In this document: positions 33,614 to 43,356 of the stretch, piece by piece | How positions within the stretch are numbered: position 1 is the stretch's first letter | How the letters are laid out: every line of letters starts with the position of its first letter | Assembly: GCF_900100085.1 (NCBI RefSeq) | Contig: NZ_FNEJ01000005.1 | Span: 124,001-188,000 of the forward strand | DNA from: Salipiger marinus | GTDB taxonomy: Bacteria > Pseudomonadota > Alphaproteobacteria > Rhodobacterales > Rhodobacteraceae | Reading direction: 5' to 3' | DNA: 64,000 nucleotides | The notes under the pieces: model-generated | Seen by the model: the letters and a program-made list of their open reading frames with translations, nothing else | Databases searched by the model: none | Told to the model about the DNA's origin: nothing | Translations under genes and position numbers: made by a program

Positions 33614-34784
33614 GTGTCCGCCCCCATGCCTTCAGGATTTCCCGTTCGACTTCGTCGGTGACGCGGGACACGGATTCGATGGCCCGCTCATAGGTTCGCC
33701 GGTTCACGTCGCGCGGCTCCACCTCGAAGATGCTCTGCTGGGTGTTCGCGGCATCGCCCACGGCGGTCGATTTCAGGAATTCGGCGGGCAGCACCGCATC
33801 GCCAAGCACGGTGCGCAGCAGCGAGGAAATCTGCACCTGCGGCCCGTCGGTGTTTTCATAGCGGGTGATGAGCACGCGGACGAAGTTCAGCCCGTGTTCG
33901 GGGGCGTGGGATTCAACCACGCCCATCAGGTTGCTGGCCATGCCCAGAAAGCTCGCCAGCGACATGACGTCAAGCATGGAGGCGTTCAGCGGGATCAGCA
34001 CGCCTGTCGAGGCGAAAAGGGCAGAGATCACCGAGAAATTGAGCTGCGGCGGCGTGTCGAAGATGACCAGATCATACTGGTCAAGCACCGGCTCGAGCGC
34101 CTCGCGGATCCGGCTGTGAAAGGTTGCAGCGCCGTTCCGGAAGCTGAGCGCCACCTCGAATTCGTATTCCATGATGTCCATGGAGGCGGGGATCAGGTCC
34201 ACCGACGGGAAGTTGGTCTTGCGGATGATCTCCGAGGCGGGCAGGGGGCTTTCCGACCGGATCAGGTCGAAGGAGGTCGGCATGTCTGGGTCAAGTTCCG
34301 GTGTGACGCCGAAGAGGTTGGTCAGGCTGGCCTGACTGTCCAGATCGACCAGCAGCACCCGATAGCCGCGCAGCCCCATCAGCTGGCCGACATGCGCCAC
34401 GGTGGAGGTTTTTGCCGATCCGCCCTTGAGGTTGAAGACCGTCAGAACCTGACAGGTCTCGCCGGGCCGCCGGTGCGGATGCTCCTCCGGTTTGATGCGC
34501 CCGGTCTCCAGCAGAACCCGTTGCGCCTCCACCATCTCTTCCGCGGAAAAGCTGCGGCGGTTGCCCCCCTCCAGCGTCCCTTCGGGAAATCCTTCGAGGT
34601 TTGACACGTGATGGCGGAAGGTGTTCTGGTTGATGCGAAGGAGTTCGGCGGCCTCGCGCATGGCAAAGCGGCGCAGACCTTTCTGGGCATCGGGCGGGAA
34701 GGTTTCTTCCGCATGTTCACGCAAGCGGCTGCCAAGCCGCTTTGACATGACATCAAATCGTTGAGATGCCCGAATCCCGCTCAT
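33603..34784 (-). CDS. repA: plasmid partitioning ATPase RepA (ParA family)
   Basis: A 393-residue ParA-type ATPase. I start at 34784 (MSGIRASQRFDVMSKRL), preceded by GAGGGCAG; an upstream ATG at 34844 would add 20 residues from an AT-rich leader. The N-terminal winged-helix part (AMREAAELLRINQNTFRHHVSNLEG) binds the operator. The deviant Walker A is FNLKGGSAKTST (Lys120, Lys125), Walker A' LLVDLDSQASLT, and Walker B LVIFDTPPQLN. RepA drives plasmid movement with RepB and represses the repABC operon. A 16-base palindrome 134 bases upstream is a candidate operator. Confidence 0.95.
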   Translation of the reverse strand: MSGIRASQRFDVMSKRLGSRLREHAEETFPPDAQKGLRRFAMREAAELLRINQNTFRHHVSNLEGFPEGTLEGGNRRSFSAEEMVEAQRVLLETGRIKPEEHPHRRPGETCQVLTVFNLKGGSAKTSTVAHVGQLMGLRGYRVLLVDLDSQASLTNLFGVTPELDPDMPTSFDLIRSESPLPASEIIRKTNFPSVDLIPASMDIMEYEFEVALSFRNGAATFHSRIREALEPVLDQYDLVIFDTPPQLNFSVISALFASTGVLIPLNASMLDVMSLASFLGMASNLMGVVESHAPEHGLNFVRVLITRYENTDGPQVQISSLLRTVLGDAVLPAEFLKSTAVGDAANTQQSIFEVEPRDVNRRTYERAIESVSRVTDEVEREILKAWGRTHGS

Positions 34785-35273
34785 CACTGCCCTCAAGTAT
34801 GTTTTATTTTTTCTTACCTTAACAGATAACCCGGATAAATCCATCCTAAACCGTTGAGACGGCAGGGCGCGTTGAGCGCGTTTGGGCCTGATGAAAGGAA
34901 GTTGATAAATTCCAGAGGTTTATGCGCATAAACTCAGAAACTGCATGAAGATTTCGCCGCAGCGAGGCGCTGCCTGCGCTGACCAAGCCCTCCGCTCTCG
35001 CTATGGGAGATCCGGCACGATTCTCTCGCGTGACGCGGTCAAAGCCGATCACAGGGCTTTGTCAGGTGCTCGGGCCAGCGCAACCCGTCACTCGGTTGAT
35101 GGTCAGCGCCTGCATCCCCCCGAAGTAAAACCCTTAGGGTGACAGTACGGCTCGCCACCGGGCGGAAGGGCCGAATGTTGCGGGCCATGGGGCAGGGCGG
35201 CACGACCCCGTTCCGGCAGCACCGGTCAGATGTCGCTGGGCCGTCCTGCGGAGTGTCGCGATCCGTGTGGGGC
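34785..35273. other. 489-base gap upstream of repA
   Basis: The 75 bases next to repA are AT-rich (TTTTATTTTTTCTTACCTTA and around) and should hold the repABC promoter. A 16-base palindrome lies at 34918-34933. No protein gene is recognisable; the rest separates repABC from the LacI gene. Confidence 0.6.
34918..34933. promoter_or_regulatory. perfect palindrome upstream of repA, candidate RepA operator
   Basis: GTTTATGCGCATAAAC is a perfect 16-base palindrome in the repA leader region. repABC operons are repressed by RepA at an operator near the repA promoter, and this is the strongest dyad there. Confidence 0.55.
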
Positions 35274-36284
35274 TTACTCTGCGCCGGTGATCCGCGGAGC
35301 GCTTGAGGCGCGGATGACCAGCTCGCCCGGGAGCGAATAGAGCTTGGGTGTTGTCGGCCCGTCTTCGGTCAGCAGGCGTGTGGTCGTCTCGGCGATCGCC
35401 GAGACCGGCTGGCGGTAGGTCGTCAGAGAATAGTTCGGCCATGCTGCCATCGGGATGTCGTCGAAGCCCACCACGCCGACGCCCGCGCCTCGCGGGTCGG
35501 TGCGCAGCGCGTCGATTCCGCCAAGCGCAAGGATGTCGGAGGTGAAGAAGATGGCGTCCGGTTCGTCCGCAAGCAGATCCAGCGCGCTGTCCCATCCCGC
35601 CTCGTAGCTGAACGCCTCGTGCGATACGGTGCGGGTCAGGCGCATTCCCAGCTCGGCGAGCCGCGAGGTGAAGGCGCTGTAACGCAGCATCCCGATTCCC
35701 GAACTGGTCATCCCGGCCACATGGCCGATCCTGCGGTGCCCGGCCTCGTAAAGATGATCCACCAGCAGCCGCGCGCCAAGGGCGTTGTCGCAGCAGACCG
35801 ACGCGATGTCCTCGTGGCCGATGCGGTTCAGCAGCACCGCCTTGCGGCCTTCGGTGATGCGGGTGAGCATGCGCGAATTCAGCATGGTCGAGGCGATCAC
35901 CACAACCGCGTCGACATTGTAGGTATGGATCGCGACCAGCTGCTTCTCGATCTCGGCGCCCGGCGTCACGTTGAACAGCAGGCTCTGCAGCCCGGCGCGC
36001 TGCAGGGCCTGCGTGAGCTTCTCGATCAGCGCGGGGTAAAAGGGATTGCGCATGTCGGACACCACGATGCCGACGATATTCGTGCGTCTTTTGGTGAGCA
36101 TCGAGGCGATGGCGTTCGGCTGGTAGCCATATTCCCGCGCCTGCATCAGGATCCGTTCGCGCAGGTCGCGCGCGATGCTGCTGCCGGGCGTGAAGGCGCG
36201 CGAGACCGCGGACTGGCTGACCCCGATGAGGGCCGCCAGTTCCCGCGACGTCATCGGCTTCTTGGTGGATTTCGAATGGTCCAT
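35274..36284 (-). CDS. LacI family transcriptional regulator
   Basis: A 336-residue LacI/GalR regulator. The ATG at 36284 gives MDHSKSTKKPMTSRELAALIGVSQSAVSRAFTPGSSIA, so the helix-turn-helix begins near residue 12; a longer start would add an arginine-rich stretch. The hinge (GYQPNAIASMLTKRRTNIVGIVV) and periplasmic-binding-protein core follow, with VVGFDDIPMAAWPNYSLTTYRQP near residue 280. It is divergent from the enolase-superfamily/ABC operon. The gap contains two copies of a TGCATCC-GGATGCA dyad of the LacI type, so it most likely represses that operon until the imported substrate or a derivative binds. Confidence 0.92.
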   Translation of the reverse strand: MDHSKSTKKPMTSRELAALIGVSQSAVSRAFTPGSSIARDLRERILMQAREYGYQPNAIASMLTKRRTNIVGIVVSDMRNPFYPALIEKLTQALQRAGLQSLLFNVTPGAEIEKQLVAIHTYNVDAVVVIASTMLNSRMLTRITEGRKAVLLNRIGHEDIASVCCDNALGARLLVDHLYEAGHRRIGHVAGMTSSGIGMLRYSAFTSRLAELGMRLTRTVSHEAFSYEAGWDSALDLLADEPDAIFFTSDILALGGIDALRTDPRGAGVGVVGFDDIPMAAWPNYSLTTYRQPVSAIAETTTRLLTEDGPTTPKLYSLPGELVIRASSAPRITGAE

Positions 36285-36384
36285 CAAACCCTGTTCCCGG
36301 CCGTCTTTGCATGGTCCGTCGCGTGCGGCGGGCGGGTCGCCGCGAGCCGACATAGTGATAGAGAAAATTCATTTGCGCACCAGA

Positions 36385-36410
36385 AGAATCTGATTCTGCA
36401 TCCGGATGCA
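36385..36410. promoter_or_regulatory. LacI-type operator 1
   Basis: TGCATCCGGATGCA (36397-36410) is a perfect 14-base palindrome with the TG...CG...CA pattern of LacI-family operators. It directly abuts a second inverted repeat, AGAATC-T-GATTCT (36385-36397). Both lie about 100 bases upstream of the lacI start. Confidence 0.7.
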
Positions 36411-36608
36411 CATTTCTGCGTTACGTTCGTCAGCGAAGGCGGGCGGATGAAGTTCCGGCGCAGAAGGCGCTCCGGATCGGTGGGCTGGCGGGCCGAATTT
36501 TGCACTAAACACCTGTAATTCAGAAATTTAGGGTACGGATCGGCGCAAGGGCCAACCCAGTCCGGACGTCCATTCCATACTTCCTTTCTGAAAAACAGCA
36601 TCAATCGT

Positions 36609-36622
36609 TGCATCCGGAAGCA
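36609..36622. promoter_or_regulatory. LacI-type operator 2
   Basis: TGCATCCGGAAGCA repeats operator 1 with one mismatch and lies 61 bases before the first gene of the divergent operon. Two sites about 212 bases apart could allow looping. Apart from these operators the 399-base gap 36285-36683 holds no gene. Confidence 0.7.
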
Positions 36623-36683
36623 TTGTCTGGTTTCGTGATGCCGAGGAAGCTGGCCATGCCGGTGACTAGGGAGGGAAATACTC

Positions 36684-37838
36684 ATGCTGACCGCGACGGC
36701 GCATGAGCGGCCGGATCTGCACACGCGGTCCGGCGGCGACAGGATCACGTCCATCGAGGCTTTTCAGGTGACCTGGCGTCCGGGGGATCCGCCCGGGCGG
36801 CGCACGGCCTTCGTGCGGGTCCGCACCGAAGGCGGGTTCACCGGCTATGGCGAGGCCTCGCCGATGATGGGCGGAGAGCACAGCCTGATGGTCGTGCGCG
36901 ATTTTGCGGGCAGCCTTGTCGGGGCTGATCCGTTCGATCAGGCGGTCATCTCGGACAGGCTTCTGCACCGCTACATCAAGCTGGGGCCCGAAGGTGCTGT
37001 GACGGGGGCGCTTGCGGCGCTGGACATCGCGCTCTGGGATCTCAAGGGCAAGATCCTTGGCCTGCCGGTCCACAAGCTGCTTGGCGGGGCATGGCGCACA
37101 TCGCTGCCCTTCTACGCCTCGGTCGGGGGCAACGCGGGGCGCAGCGTCGACGAGGTGCTGCGCACGGTCGAGGCGCGCTGGAAGACCGAGACACCCGCCG
37201 CGATCAAGATCCGTTGGGATGGCGACCGCACGCGGCAGGACCATGACATCGCGGGCGATATCGAAAAGGCCCGTGCGGTGCGCAGGCTGGTGGGCGACGG
37301 CTTCCCGCTCGCCTTCGATGCCAACAATCAATACTCGGTCGGCGGCGCGATCCGGGTCGGTCGGGCGCTGGAGGATCTGGGATATCTCTGGTTCGAGGAA
37401 CCGGTCCAGCATTACGACGTGCGCGCCATGGGAGAGGTTGCGCAGCGGCTCGACATCACGGTGTCGGCGGCGGAACAGACCTACACGACACAGGCGCTGG
37501 TCGACATGATCAATGCCGGGGTGCGCATGGTTCAGCCCGACATCATCAAGATGGGGGGCATCACCGGTCTCATGCAATGCGCGGCGATCTGCTTTGCGCA
37601 TGGGGTCGAACTGGTGCCGCACCAGACCCAGCCGGGCATCGGGCATGTGGCCAACCTGCATGTGCTGTCGACGCTGATGCACAACACCAAACCCGCCGAA
37701 TTCGCTGATCCGGATGACCGGATGCATGTGGCTTTCGGCAATCCGCCACGGCCCGAGAATGGGGAGTTCACGGTGCCGCAGGGTCCGGGGCTGGGCCTGC
37801 AGGTGCAGGACGAGGAGCTTGATCGGCGCCGCATGTGA
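36684..37838 (+). CDS. enolase-superfamily enzyme, mandelate racemase/dehydratase group
   Basis: A 384-residue MR/MLE-type protein with a good ribosome site (GGGAGGG). The lid domain covers residues 20-140. Barrel-end residues are visible: IKIRW (a KxR in place of the more usual KxK), metal ligands in FDANNQ (Asp), WFEEPV (Glu) and SAAEQ (Glu), the DIIKMGG strand, and VPHQTQPGIG with a His, giving the Asp-His dyad of the mandelate racemase group. Most of this group dehydrate or racemise acid sugars. It is the first gene of the LacI-controlled operon and precedes the ABC importer. The substrate is unknown, and a second, different member of the superfamily ends the same operon. Confidence 0.88.
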   Translation: MLTATAHERPDLHTRSGGDRITSIEAFQVTWRPGDPPGRRTAFVRVRTEGGFTGYGEASPMMGGEHSLMVVRDFAGSLVGADPFDQAVISDRLLHRYIKLGPEGAVTGALAALDIALWDLKGKILGLPVHKLLGGAWRTSLPFYASVGGNAGRSVDEVLRTVEARWKTETPAAIKIRWDGDRTRQDHDIAGDIEKARAVRRLVGDGFPLAFDANNQYSVGGAIRVGRALEDLGYLWFEEPVQHYDVRAMGEVAQRLDITVSAAEQTYTTQALVDMINAGVRMVQPDIIKMGGITGLMQCAAICFAHGVELVPHQTQPGIGHVANLHVLSTLMHNTKPAEFADPDDRMHVAFGNPPRPENGEFTVPQGPGLGLQVQDEELDRRRM

Positions 37839-37940
37839 GGCGTCACGCAAGGCACCCGGACCCGCTGGTCCCGGGACGCACGGCCCGCCCGAACCGAAAC
37901 CACCGGGAGCGCGGGACATACCAAGGGAGGAGAAGGACAG

Positions 37941-39530
37941 ATGATTACAAGAAGGACCCTACTCGGGACCGCGATGGCGGCCACCGCGACAGGACTCTAC
38001 GCGCCGCGAGTGCGCGCCGCCGAACCGGACACGCTGCGCTTTGCCAATTCCGCGGGCGGCCCGCGCAAGCTTGATCCCAACCAGATCACCCAAGGCGCCG
38101 ACAGCTGGGCCGCCGCGCAGGTGTTCGAATACCTCGCGCAGCCCGCGGATGGCGATTTCGGCAAGACCCCGGACGAGTTCGAACCGTGGCTGGCGGAAAG
38201 CTGGACCACCTCGGACGACGCGCGGACATGGGTGTTCACCCTGCGTCAGGGCGTGCAGTTCCATGGCGGCTATGGCGAGATGACTTCGGAGGACGTGGCG
38301 CGTTCGTTCATCCGGGCCCGCGACGAAGGCGTCGACAGCTCGAATTACGAGAACATCGTCAGCGCCGAGCCCTCCGGCAAATACGAGGTGACGGTCACCC
38401 TGAAGAACCCCGATCCGCTGTTCCTCGGCTCGACGGTCTTCACCCGGCGGACGATGATCATCTCCAAGAAGGCCGAGCAAGAGCTTGGCGAGGCCTTCGC
38501 CACGCAGGCCGTGGGCACCGGTCCCTACGAGCTGGAACGGTTCGACAGCGAGCAGGGCATCTTCCTCAGCCGGTTCGAGGATTACTGGGGCGAGCCTGCG
38601 AATATTGCCAAGGTCGAGTGCCTCTATATCGCCGACACGACGGCGCGGACGCTGGCGCTGATCTCGGGCGAGGTCGACATGGCCGAAGGGGTACGTCAGC
38701 CCGGCTGGATCCAGCAGATGCAGCAGCAGAAGCCGGATCTGCAGTTCGACATGACCGTGCCCGGCTCGTTCAACACGCTGTTCTTCAACCTGTCGAAGGA
38801 TCCGCTGCAGAACAAGATGGTGCGTCAGGCGATTGCCCATGGCATCGACAAGCAGATGATCGTCGACGCCCTGCAGCCGATGTCGCGGATGGTCTACACG
38901 CTCAATCCGCCGAACTACCCGACCGGCTTCAGCGAAGAGGACCTGCCCGAGGAGCTGCGCTACGAATACAACCCGGAAAAGGCAAAGGCGCTGCTCAAGG
39001 AGGCGGGGTTTGGCGGCGGGCTCACCATTCCGGTGAACACCTCCAAGCGCGAGGACTATTCCACCCAGCATCTCATCATTCAGGAGATGCTGCGGGCCAT
39101 CGACGTGAACATCGAGCTGACCATCATGGATCATTCGGCGTATCACGGCTCCAACCGGCAGAACGCGAACACGCTGAACATCAACTCGTGGTCGCTGCCG
39201 CCGGTCCCGCTGTTTGTCTACAACGTCTATGCCTCTTCCGCGGCCAACATGAATGCCGAAGGCACCGGCGGCGGCAATTACTCGCATTACGGCGTGGAGA
39301 TGGACGGGGTCGATCCGCTGCTGCAGGAGATGCTGCAGGCGACCTCCTTCGAGGGCTATATCGAGAAGGGGCGTGAGGTCGAACTGAAGATCCAGGAGGA
39401 TCTGCCGATGTTCGGGCTGCCGACCCTGTCCTTTGTCGTCGCGCGCAATCCGCGCATCGACTTGGGCTACGAAGTCACGGGCGGCAACGCCTACTGGCGG
39501 TTCTGCCGCGCTTCGATCACGACGGCCTGA
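37941..39530 (+). CDS. ABC transporter substrate-binding protein, dipeptide/oligopeptide type
   Basis: A 529-residue SBP_bac_5 family protein. The N-terminus MITRRTLLGTAMAATATGLYAPRVRA is a Tat-like signal (RR pair, Ala-rich h-region). The mature protein has the family's WxFxLRxGVxFHxG block (RTWVFTLRQGVQFHGG), VRQAIAHGIDKQMIV near residue 300 and the YNPEKAKALLKEAGF segment. It would capture peptides, opines, nickel complexes or acid glycosides in the periplasm for the two permeases and two ATPases that follow. An AGGGAGGAGAAGG ribosome site precedes the ATG, suggesting strong translation. It lies between two enolase-superfamily genes, hinting at an acidic ligand. Confidence 0.92.
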   Translation: MITRRTLLGTAMAATATGLYAPRVRAAEPDTLRFANSAGGPRKLDPNQITQGADSWAAAQVFEYLAQPADGDFGKTPDEFEPWLAESWTTSDDARTWVFTLRQGVQFHGGYGEMTSEDVARSFIRARDEGVDSSNYENIVSAEPSGKYEVTVTLKNPDPLFLGSTVFTRRTMIISKKAEQELGEAFATQAVGTGPYELERFDSEQGIFLSRFEDYWGEPANIAKVECLYIADTTARTLALISGEVDMAEGVRQPGWIQQMQQQKPDLQFDMTVPGSFNTLFFNLSKDPLQNKMVRQAIAHGIDKQMIVDALQPMSRMVYTLNPPNYPTGFSEEDLPEELRYEYNPEKAKALLKEAGFGGGLTIPVNTSKREDYSTQHLIIQEMLRAIDVNIELTIMDHSAYHGSNRQNANTLNINSWSLPPVPLFVYNVYASSAANMNAEGTGGGNYSHYGVEMDGVDPLLQEMLQATSFEGYIEKGREVELKIQEDLPMFGLPTLSFVVARNPRIDLGYEVTGGNAYWRFCRASITTA

Positions 39531-39540
39531 GGCACAGCGC

Positions 39541-40479
39541 ATGGCGAAATATGTCCTCTACCGTCTGGGAGACGCGATACCCACGCTGTTTCTGGTCTTG
39601 ACGCTGGTGTTCATCGCCATGCGCATTCTTCCGGGGGATCCAGCGCTTGCCGCGCTGGGTCCCATGGCGGACCCGGTCCAGCTTGCGCTTTTCCGCGAGC
39701 GCATGGGCCTGAACGAGCCGCTGCCCCTGCAATACATCTACTTCCTGTGGGACGCGATCCGGCTGGATTTTGGCAGGTCGTTCATTTCCGACGTGCCCGT
39801 GGCCGACCTGATCGCGCGGAACCTGCCGCACACGATCTATCTGACGATCGTCTCGGTCCTGATGGGCCTGTGTCTGGGCATTCCCTTCGGCGTCTTCGCC
39901 GCCACCCGGCGCAACCGTCCCCCCGACAACGCGCTGCGGATCTATTCGCTGATCGGCTACTCGATCCCGGATTTCTACCTTGCCGCGATCCTGCTGATCG
40001 TCTTCTCGCTCCAGCTTGGCTGGTTCCCCATCAATGGCGCGGGCACCGGTTTCTGGGACGGCCTGCACCACATCCTGTTGCCCGCGATGACGCTGGCGAT
40101 GCTGAAATCGGCCTTCATGGGGCGGCTCACCCGCACGTCGGTGCTGGAGGTGCTGGGCCGTGACTATGTCCGCACCGCCCGGGCCAAGGGCGCGCGGGAG
40201 GGCCGGGTGATCTACCGCCACGGGCTGCGCAACGCGATGCTTCCGCTGTCCACCGGCATCGGCATCTCGATCCTTGCGACCCTGTCGGGGTCGGTGGCTG
40301 TCGAACTGGTGTTCAACCGCCCCGGCATCGGACGGCTGCTCATCGACGCGATCAGCGAACGCGACTACCCGGTCATTCAGGCCGGGGTGATGATGTTCGC
40401 CTTCTTCGTGATCCTCGTGAACCTCGTGATGGACGTTGTCTATGTCTTCGTCGATCCCCGTATCCGGATGAAATCATGA
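39541..40479 (+). CDS. dipeptide-type ABC transporter permease (DppB family)
   Basis: A 312-residue permease starting MAKYVLYRLGDAIPTLFLVLTLVF, the standard DppB N-terminus, ten bases after the binding-protein stop. It has six membrane segments and the coupling-helix (EAA) loop GRDYVRTARAKGAREGRVIYRHGLRNAMLP near residue 205. It forms the channel with the DppC partner, whose gene overlaps its end by four bases. Confidence 0.94.
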   Translation: MAKYVLYRLGDAIPTLFLVLTLVFIAMRILPGDPALAALGPMADPVQLALFRERMGLNEPLPLQYIYFLWDAIRLDFGRSFISDVPVADLIARNLPHTIYLTIVSVLMGLCLGIPFGVFAATRRNRPPDNALRIYSLIGYSIPDFYLAAILLIVFSLQLGWFPINGAGTGFWDGLHHILLPAMTLAMLKSAFMGRLTRTSVLEVLGRDYVRTARAKGAREGRVIYRHGLRNAMLPLSTGIGISILATLSGSVAVELVFNRPGIGRLLIDAISERDYPVIQAGVMMFAFFVILVNLVMDVVYVFVDPRIRMKS

Positions 40480-41384
40480 CCGACCTTCGTATGGAGGAAA
40501 CCTCTCCCGAGGATCTCGCCCAACGCGAGGTGCTGGCCGCCGAACCCGGCCGTTTCGACACCGTCCGGCGTGCCCTGTTCGAACGCCCTTCGACCTGTAT
40601 CGCGCTGGCCGTGGTCATCCTCTTCGTGATCGTCGCCATCTTCGCGCCGCTCATCGCGCCCTATGACCCGCTGCGGCAGTCGATCCTGCAGATCAACAAG
40701 CTGCCGTCATGGGAGCACTGGCTGGGCACCGACCAGTTCGGGCGGGACGTGCTGTCGCGGATGATCCACGGCTCGCGCAACTCGCTGATCTTCGGGCTGC
40801 TGTCGCCGGTCTTTGCGGCCTGCATCGGCACCATTCTCGGGGTCTCTGCGGGGTATTTCGGCGGATGGATCGACCGCGTCATCTCGCGGGTGGTCGACAT
40901 GCTGATGGCCTTTCCCGAACTGCTTCTGGCCATTCTCGTGGCGGCAGCGCTGGGGGGCAGCTTCTGGAACATCGTCGTCGTCCTGACCGCCGCCTTCACC
41001 CCCGGTTTTGCCCGCGTCTCGCGCGCCTCGACCCTCGCGATCAAGCAGGAACCCTATGTAGAGGCCGCCATCGCCGCAGGTGTCCGCACCCCGGTCATCA
41101 TCTTCCGCCACATCGTGCCCAACATCATGGCCCCCATCGTCGTGCTGATGGCGCTGTGGTCGGCAAGCTCGATCCGCATCGAGGCGACGCTGTCCTTCCT
41201 CGGGATCGGCACCCAGCCGCCGAACCCGTCCTGGGGCAACATCATCCGCGACGGGCTCAACGCCATGTTCACGACGCAATGGCCGATCGTGGCAGGCGGG
41301 CTCGCGATCACCATCGTCGTGCTGTCGATCTCGATCATCGGCGACTCGATCCGCGACGTTCTCGACCCGGAGACCAGCCAATGA
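40476..41384 (+). CDS. dipeptide-type ABC transporter permease (DppC family)
   Basis: A 302-residue permease with a longer polar N-terminus and the DppC motif GTDQFGRDVLSRMIHGSRNSL near residue 85. The coupling loop KQEPYVEAAIAAGVRTPVIIFRHIVPNIMAP lies near 200 and the C-terminal FLGIGTQPPNPSWGNII is typical. Four-base overlaps link it to the genes on both sides. Confidence 0.94.
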   Translation: MTDLRMEETSPEDLAQREVLAAEPGRFDTVRRALFERPSTCIALAVVILFVIVAIFAPLIAPYDPLRQSILQINKLPSWEHWLGTDQFGRDVLSRMIHGSRNSLIFGLLSPVFAACIGTILGVSAGYFGGWIDRVISRVVDMLMAFPELLLAILVAAALGGSFWNIVVVLTAAFTPGFARVSRASTLAIKQEPYVEAAIAAGVRTPVIIFRHIVPNIMAPIVVLMALWSASSIRIEATLSFLGIGTQPPNPSWGNIIRDGLNAMFTTQWPIVAGGLAITIVVLSISIIGDSIRDVLDPETSQ

Positions 41385-42358
41385 CCGAACCGCTTCTCGA
41401 CATCCGCAATCTCTGCGTCGACTTCGGACCGGCCAGCAAACCGCTGCGGGTCGCCCATAACATCAGCTTTACGGTCGGCGCCGGTGAAACGGTGGGACTG
41501 GTCGGCGAAAGCGGCTCGGGCAAGTCGATGACCGCGCTGTCCGTGCTGCGCCTCGTGCCCGAGGCCGCCCGCCTGTCCGGAGAGATCCTCTATGGCGGGC
41601 GCGACCTGCTGGCGCTGCCGAAACGCGACATGCCCGAGGTGCGCGGCAAGGAGATCGGCATGGTGTTTCAGGAACCCATGTCCTCGCTCAACCCGGTCAT
41701 GACGATCGGCGCGCAGATCGAGGAGGCGATCCTGCTGCACGAACGGATGCCGGCCGCCGAGCGGCGCAAGCGCGTGATCGACCTGCTGCGCCTTGTCGGG
41801 ATGCCCGATCCCGAGGCGCGGGTGAACGCCTATCCCGGGCAGTTCTCGGGCGGGATGCGCCAGCGTGTCATGGCGGCCATCGCCATGGCCTGCAATCCGC
41901 GCCTGCTGATCGCGGACGAGCCGACCACCGCGCTTGACGTGACCATTCAGGCGCAGGTGCTCGCGATGATGCTCGACATCCGCGACCGGCTGAACTCGGC
42001 GATCCTGCTTATCACCCACGATCTTGGCGTTGTCGCAGAGGTCTGCGAGCGGATCGTCGTCATGTATGCGGGGCATGTTGTGGAGGACGCAGATGTCCAC
42101 ACGCTGTTTTCCCGGCCCCGTCACCCCTACACGCAAGGACTTCTGCAATCCGTGCCTACACTGACCGACACGCGAAAGCGTCTATACCAGATCCCGGGCT
42201 CGGTGCCCCCGGCAGGGACGATCACCCAAGGCTGTCCGTTCCGCGCGCGCTGCCCCAAACGGCTGGACCGCTGCGCGGTCGAAATGCCGCCGATGGTCAC
42301 GCAGGGCCCCAGTCATCGCGCCGCCTGCTGGGCCACGGCCATGGAGGCGGTGGCATGA
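41381..42358 (+). CDS. dipeptide-type ABC transporter ATPase (DppD family)
   Basis: A 325-residue ATPase. Walker A is GESGSGKSM (near residue 43), the signature FSGGMRQR, Walker [13 protein letters not shown] and the switch His is in LLITHDLG. The C-terminal oligopeptide-transporter extension with a cysteine cluster ([14 protein letters not shown]) is present. The start was set at the ATG overlapping the DppC stop. It pairs with the DppF ATPase downstream. Confidence 0.94.
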   Translation: MTEPLLDIRNLCVDFGPASKPLRVAHNISFTVGAGETVGLVGESGSGKSMTALSVLRLVPEAARLSGEILYGGRDLLALPKRDMPEVRGKEIGMVFQEPMSSLNPVMTIGAQIEEAILLHERMPAAERRKRVIDLLRLVGMPDPEARVNAYPGQFSGGMRQRVMAAIAMACNPRLLIADEPTTALDVTIQAQVLAMMLDIRDRLNSAILLITHDLGVVAEVCERIVVMYAGHVVEDADVHTLFSRPRHPYTQGLLQSVPTLTDTRKRLYQIPGSVPPAGTITQGCPFRARCPKRLDRCAVEMPPMVTQGPSHRAACWATAMEAVA

Positions 42359-43356
42359 GCGTGCTTGTGAAGATCGAGAACCTGACCAAGACCTTTGCCG
42401 ATACCAGCATGAGCCTTGGTCCGAAACGTCCCCCCGTGCGCGCCGTCGACGGCGTCAGCTTCGAGGTGATGAAGGGCGAGGCGCTGGCCGTGGTCGGGGA
42501 ATCCGGCTGCGGGAAATCGACGCTGGGCCGCCTGCTGCTGCACCTCATCCAGCCCGACAGCGGCAAGATCGACTTCGAGGGCGAGGATCTGAACGCCATG
42601 GGATCCGAGCAGATCCGCCGGATGCGCCAGCGGATGCAGATGGTCTTTCAGGACCCGTTCGGCTCGCTGTCGCCGCGCCGGACCATTGCCGACATCATCG
42701 CAGAGCCGATGGACGCCTTCGGACTGTCCGGCACCCGCAAGGAGCGGCGGGAGAAGGTGGCGGAGCTTCTGCGGCAGGTGGGGCTGCCGCCCGCCTACAT
42801 GGACCGCAAGCCGCGCCAGTTTTCCGGCGGGCAGCGCCAGCGCATCGGCATCGCGCGGGCGATCTCGGTCGATCCGGCCTTCATCGTGGCGGATGAACCG
42901 GTCTCCGCGCTTGATGTCTCCATTCAGGCGCAGATCATCAACCTGATGCAGGATCTGCAGGAAAGCAAAGGCTTCTCTTACCTGTTCATCGCGCATGACC
43001 TTGCCGTCGTGCGTCACATCGCCGACCGCGTCGCGGTGATGTATCTGGGGCGGATCGTCGAACTGGGCACGAAGGAGCAGATTTATTCTGCCCCGCATCA
43101 CCCCTATACCGAAGCGCTGCTGTCCGCCGCGCCCCATCCCGATCCCTCGCGGCGCACCGGGCGCATCATCCTTGAAGGCGACGTGCCCAGCCCGACAAAT
43201 GTGCCGTCGGGCTGCGCCTTCCGCACCCGCTGCCCGCTGGCGCAGGACCGTTGCGCGAAAGAACGCCCGGCCCTGCGCGAGGTCGAGCCGGGCCGCGTGA
43301 CGGCCTGCCATTTCGCCATGCCCCATCCCATCGCGAACCGGAGCACCGCGGCATGA
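42355..43356 (+). CDS. dipeptide-type ABC transporter ATPase (DppF family)
   Basis: A 333-residue ATPase with Walker A GESGCGKST, signature FSGGQRQR, Walker B FIVADEPVSALD and LFIAHDLAVV. The C-terminal cysteine cluster (CAFRTRCPLAQDRC) marks the oligopeptide branch. It overlaps the genes on both sides by four bases and completes the five-gene importer. Confidence 0.94.
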   Translation: MSVLVKIENLTKTFADTSMSLGPKRPPVRAVDGVSFEVMKGEALAVVGESGCGKSTLGRLLLHLIQPDSGKIDFEGEDLNAMGSEQIRRMRQRMQMVFQDPFGSLSPRRTIADIIAEPMDAFGLSGTRKERREKVAELLRQVGLPPAYMDRKPRQFSGGQRQRIGIARAISVDPAFIVADEPVSALDVSIQAQIINLMQDLQESKGFSYLFIAHDLAVVRHIADRVAVMYLGRIVELGTKEQIYSAPHHPYTEALLSAAPHPDPSRRTGRIILEGDVPSPTNVPSGCAFRTRCPLAQDRCAKERPALREVEPGRVTACHFAMPHPIANRSTAA

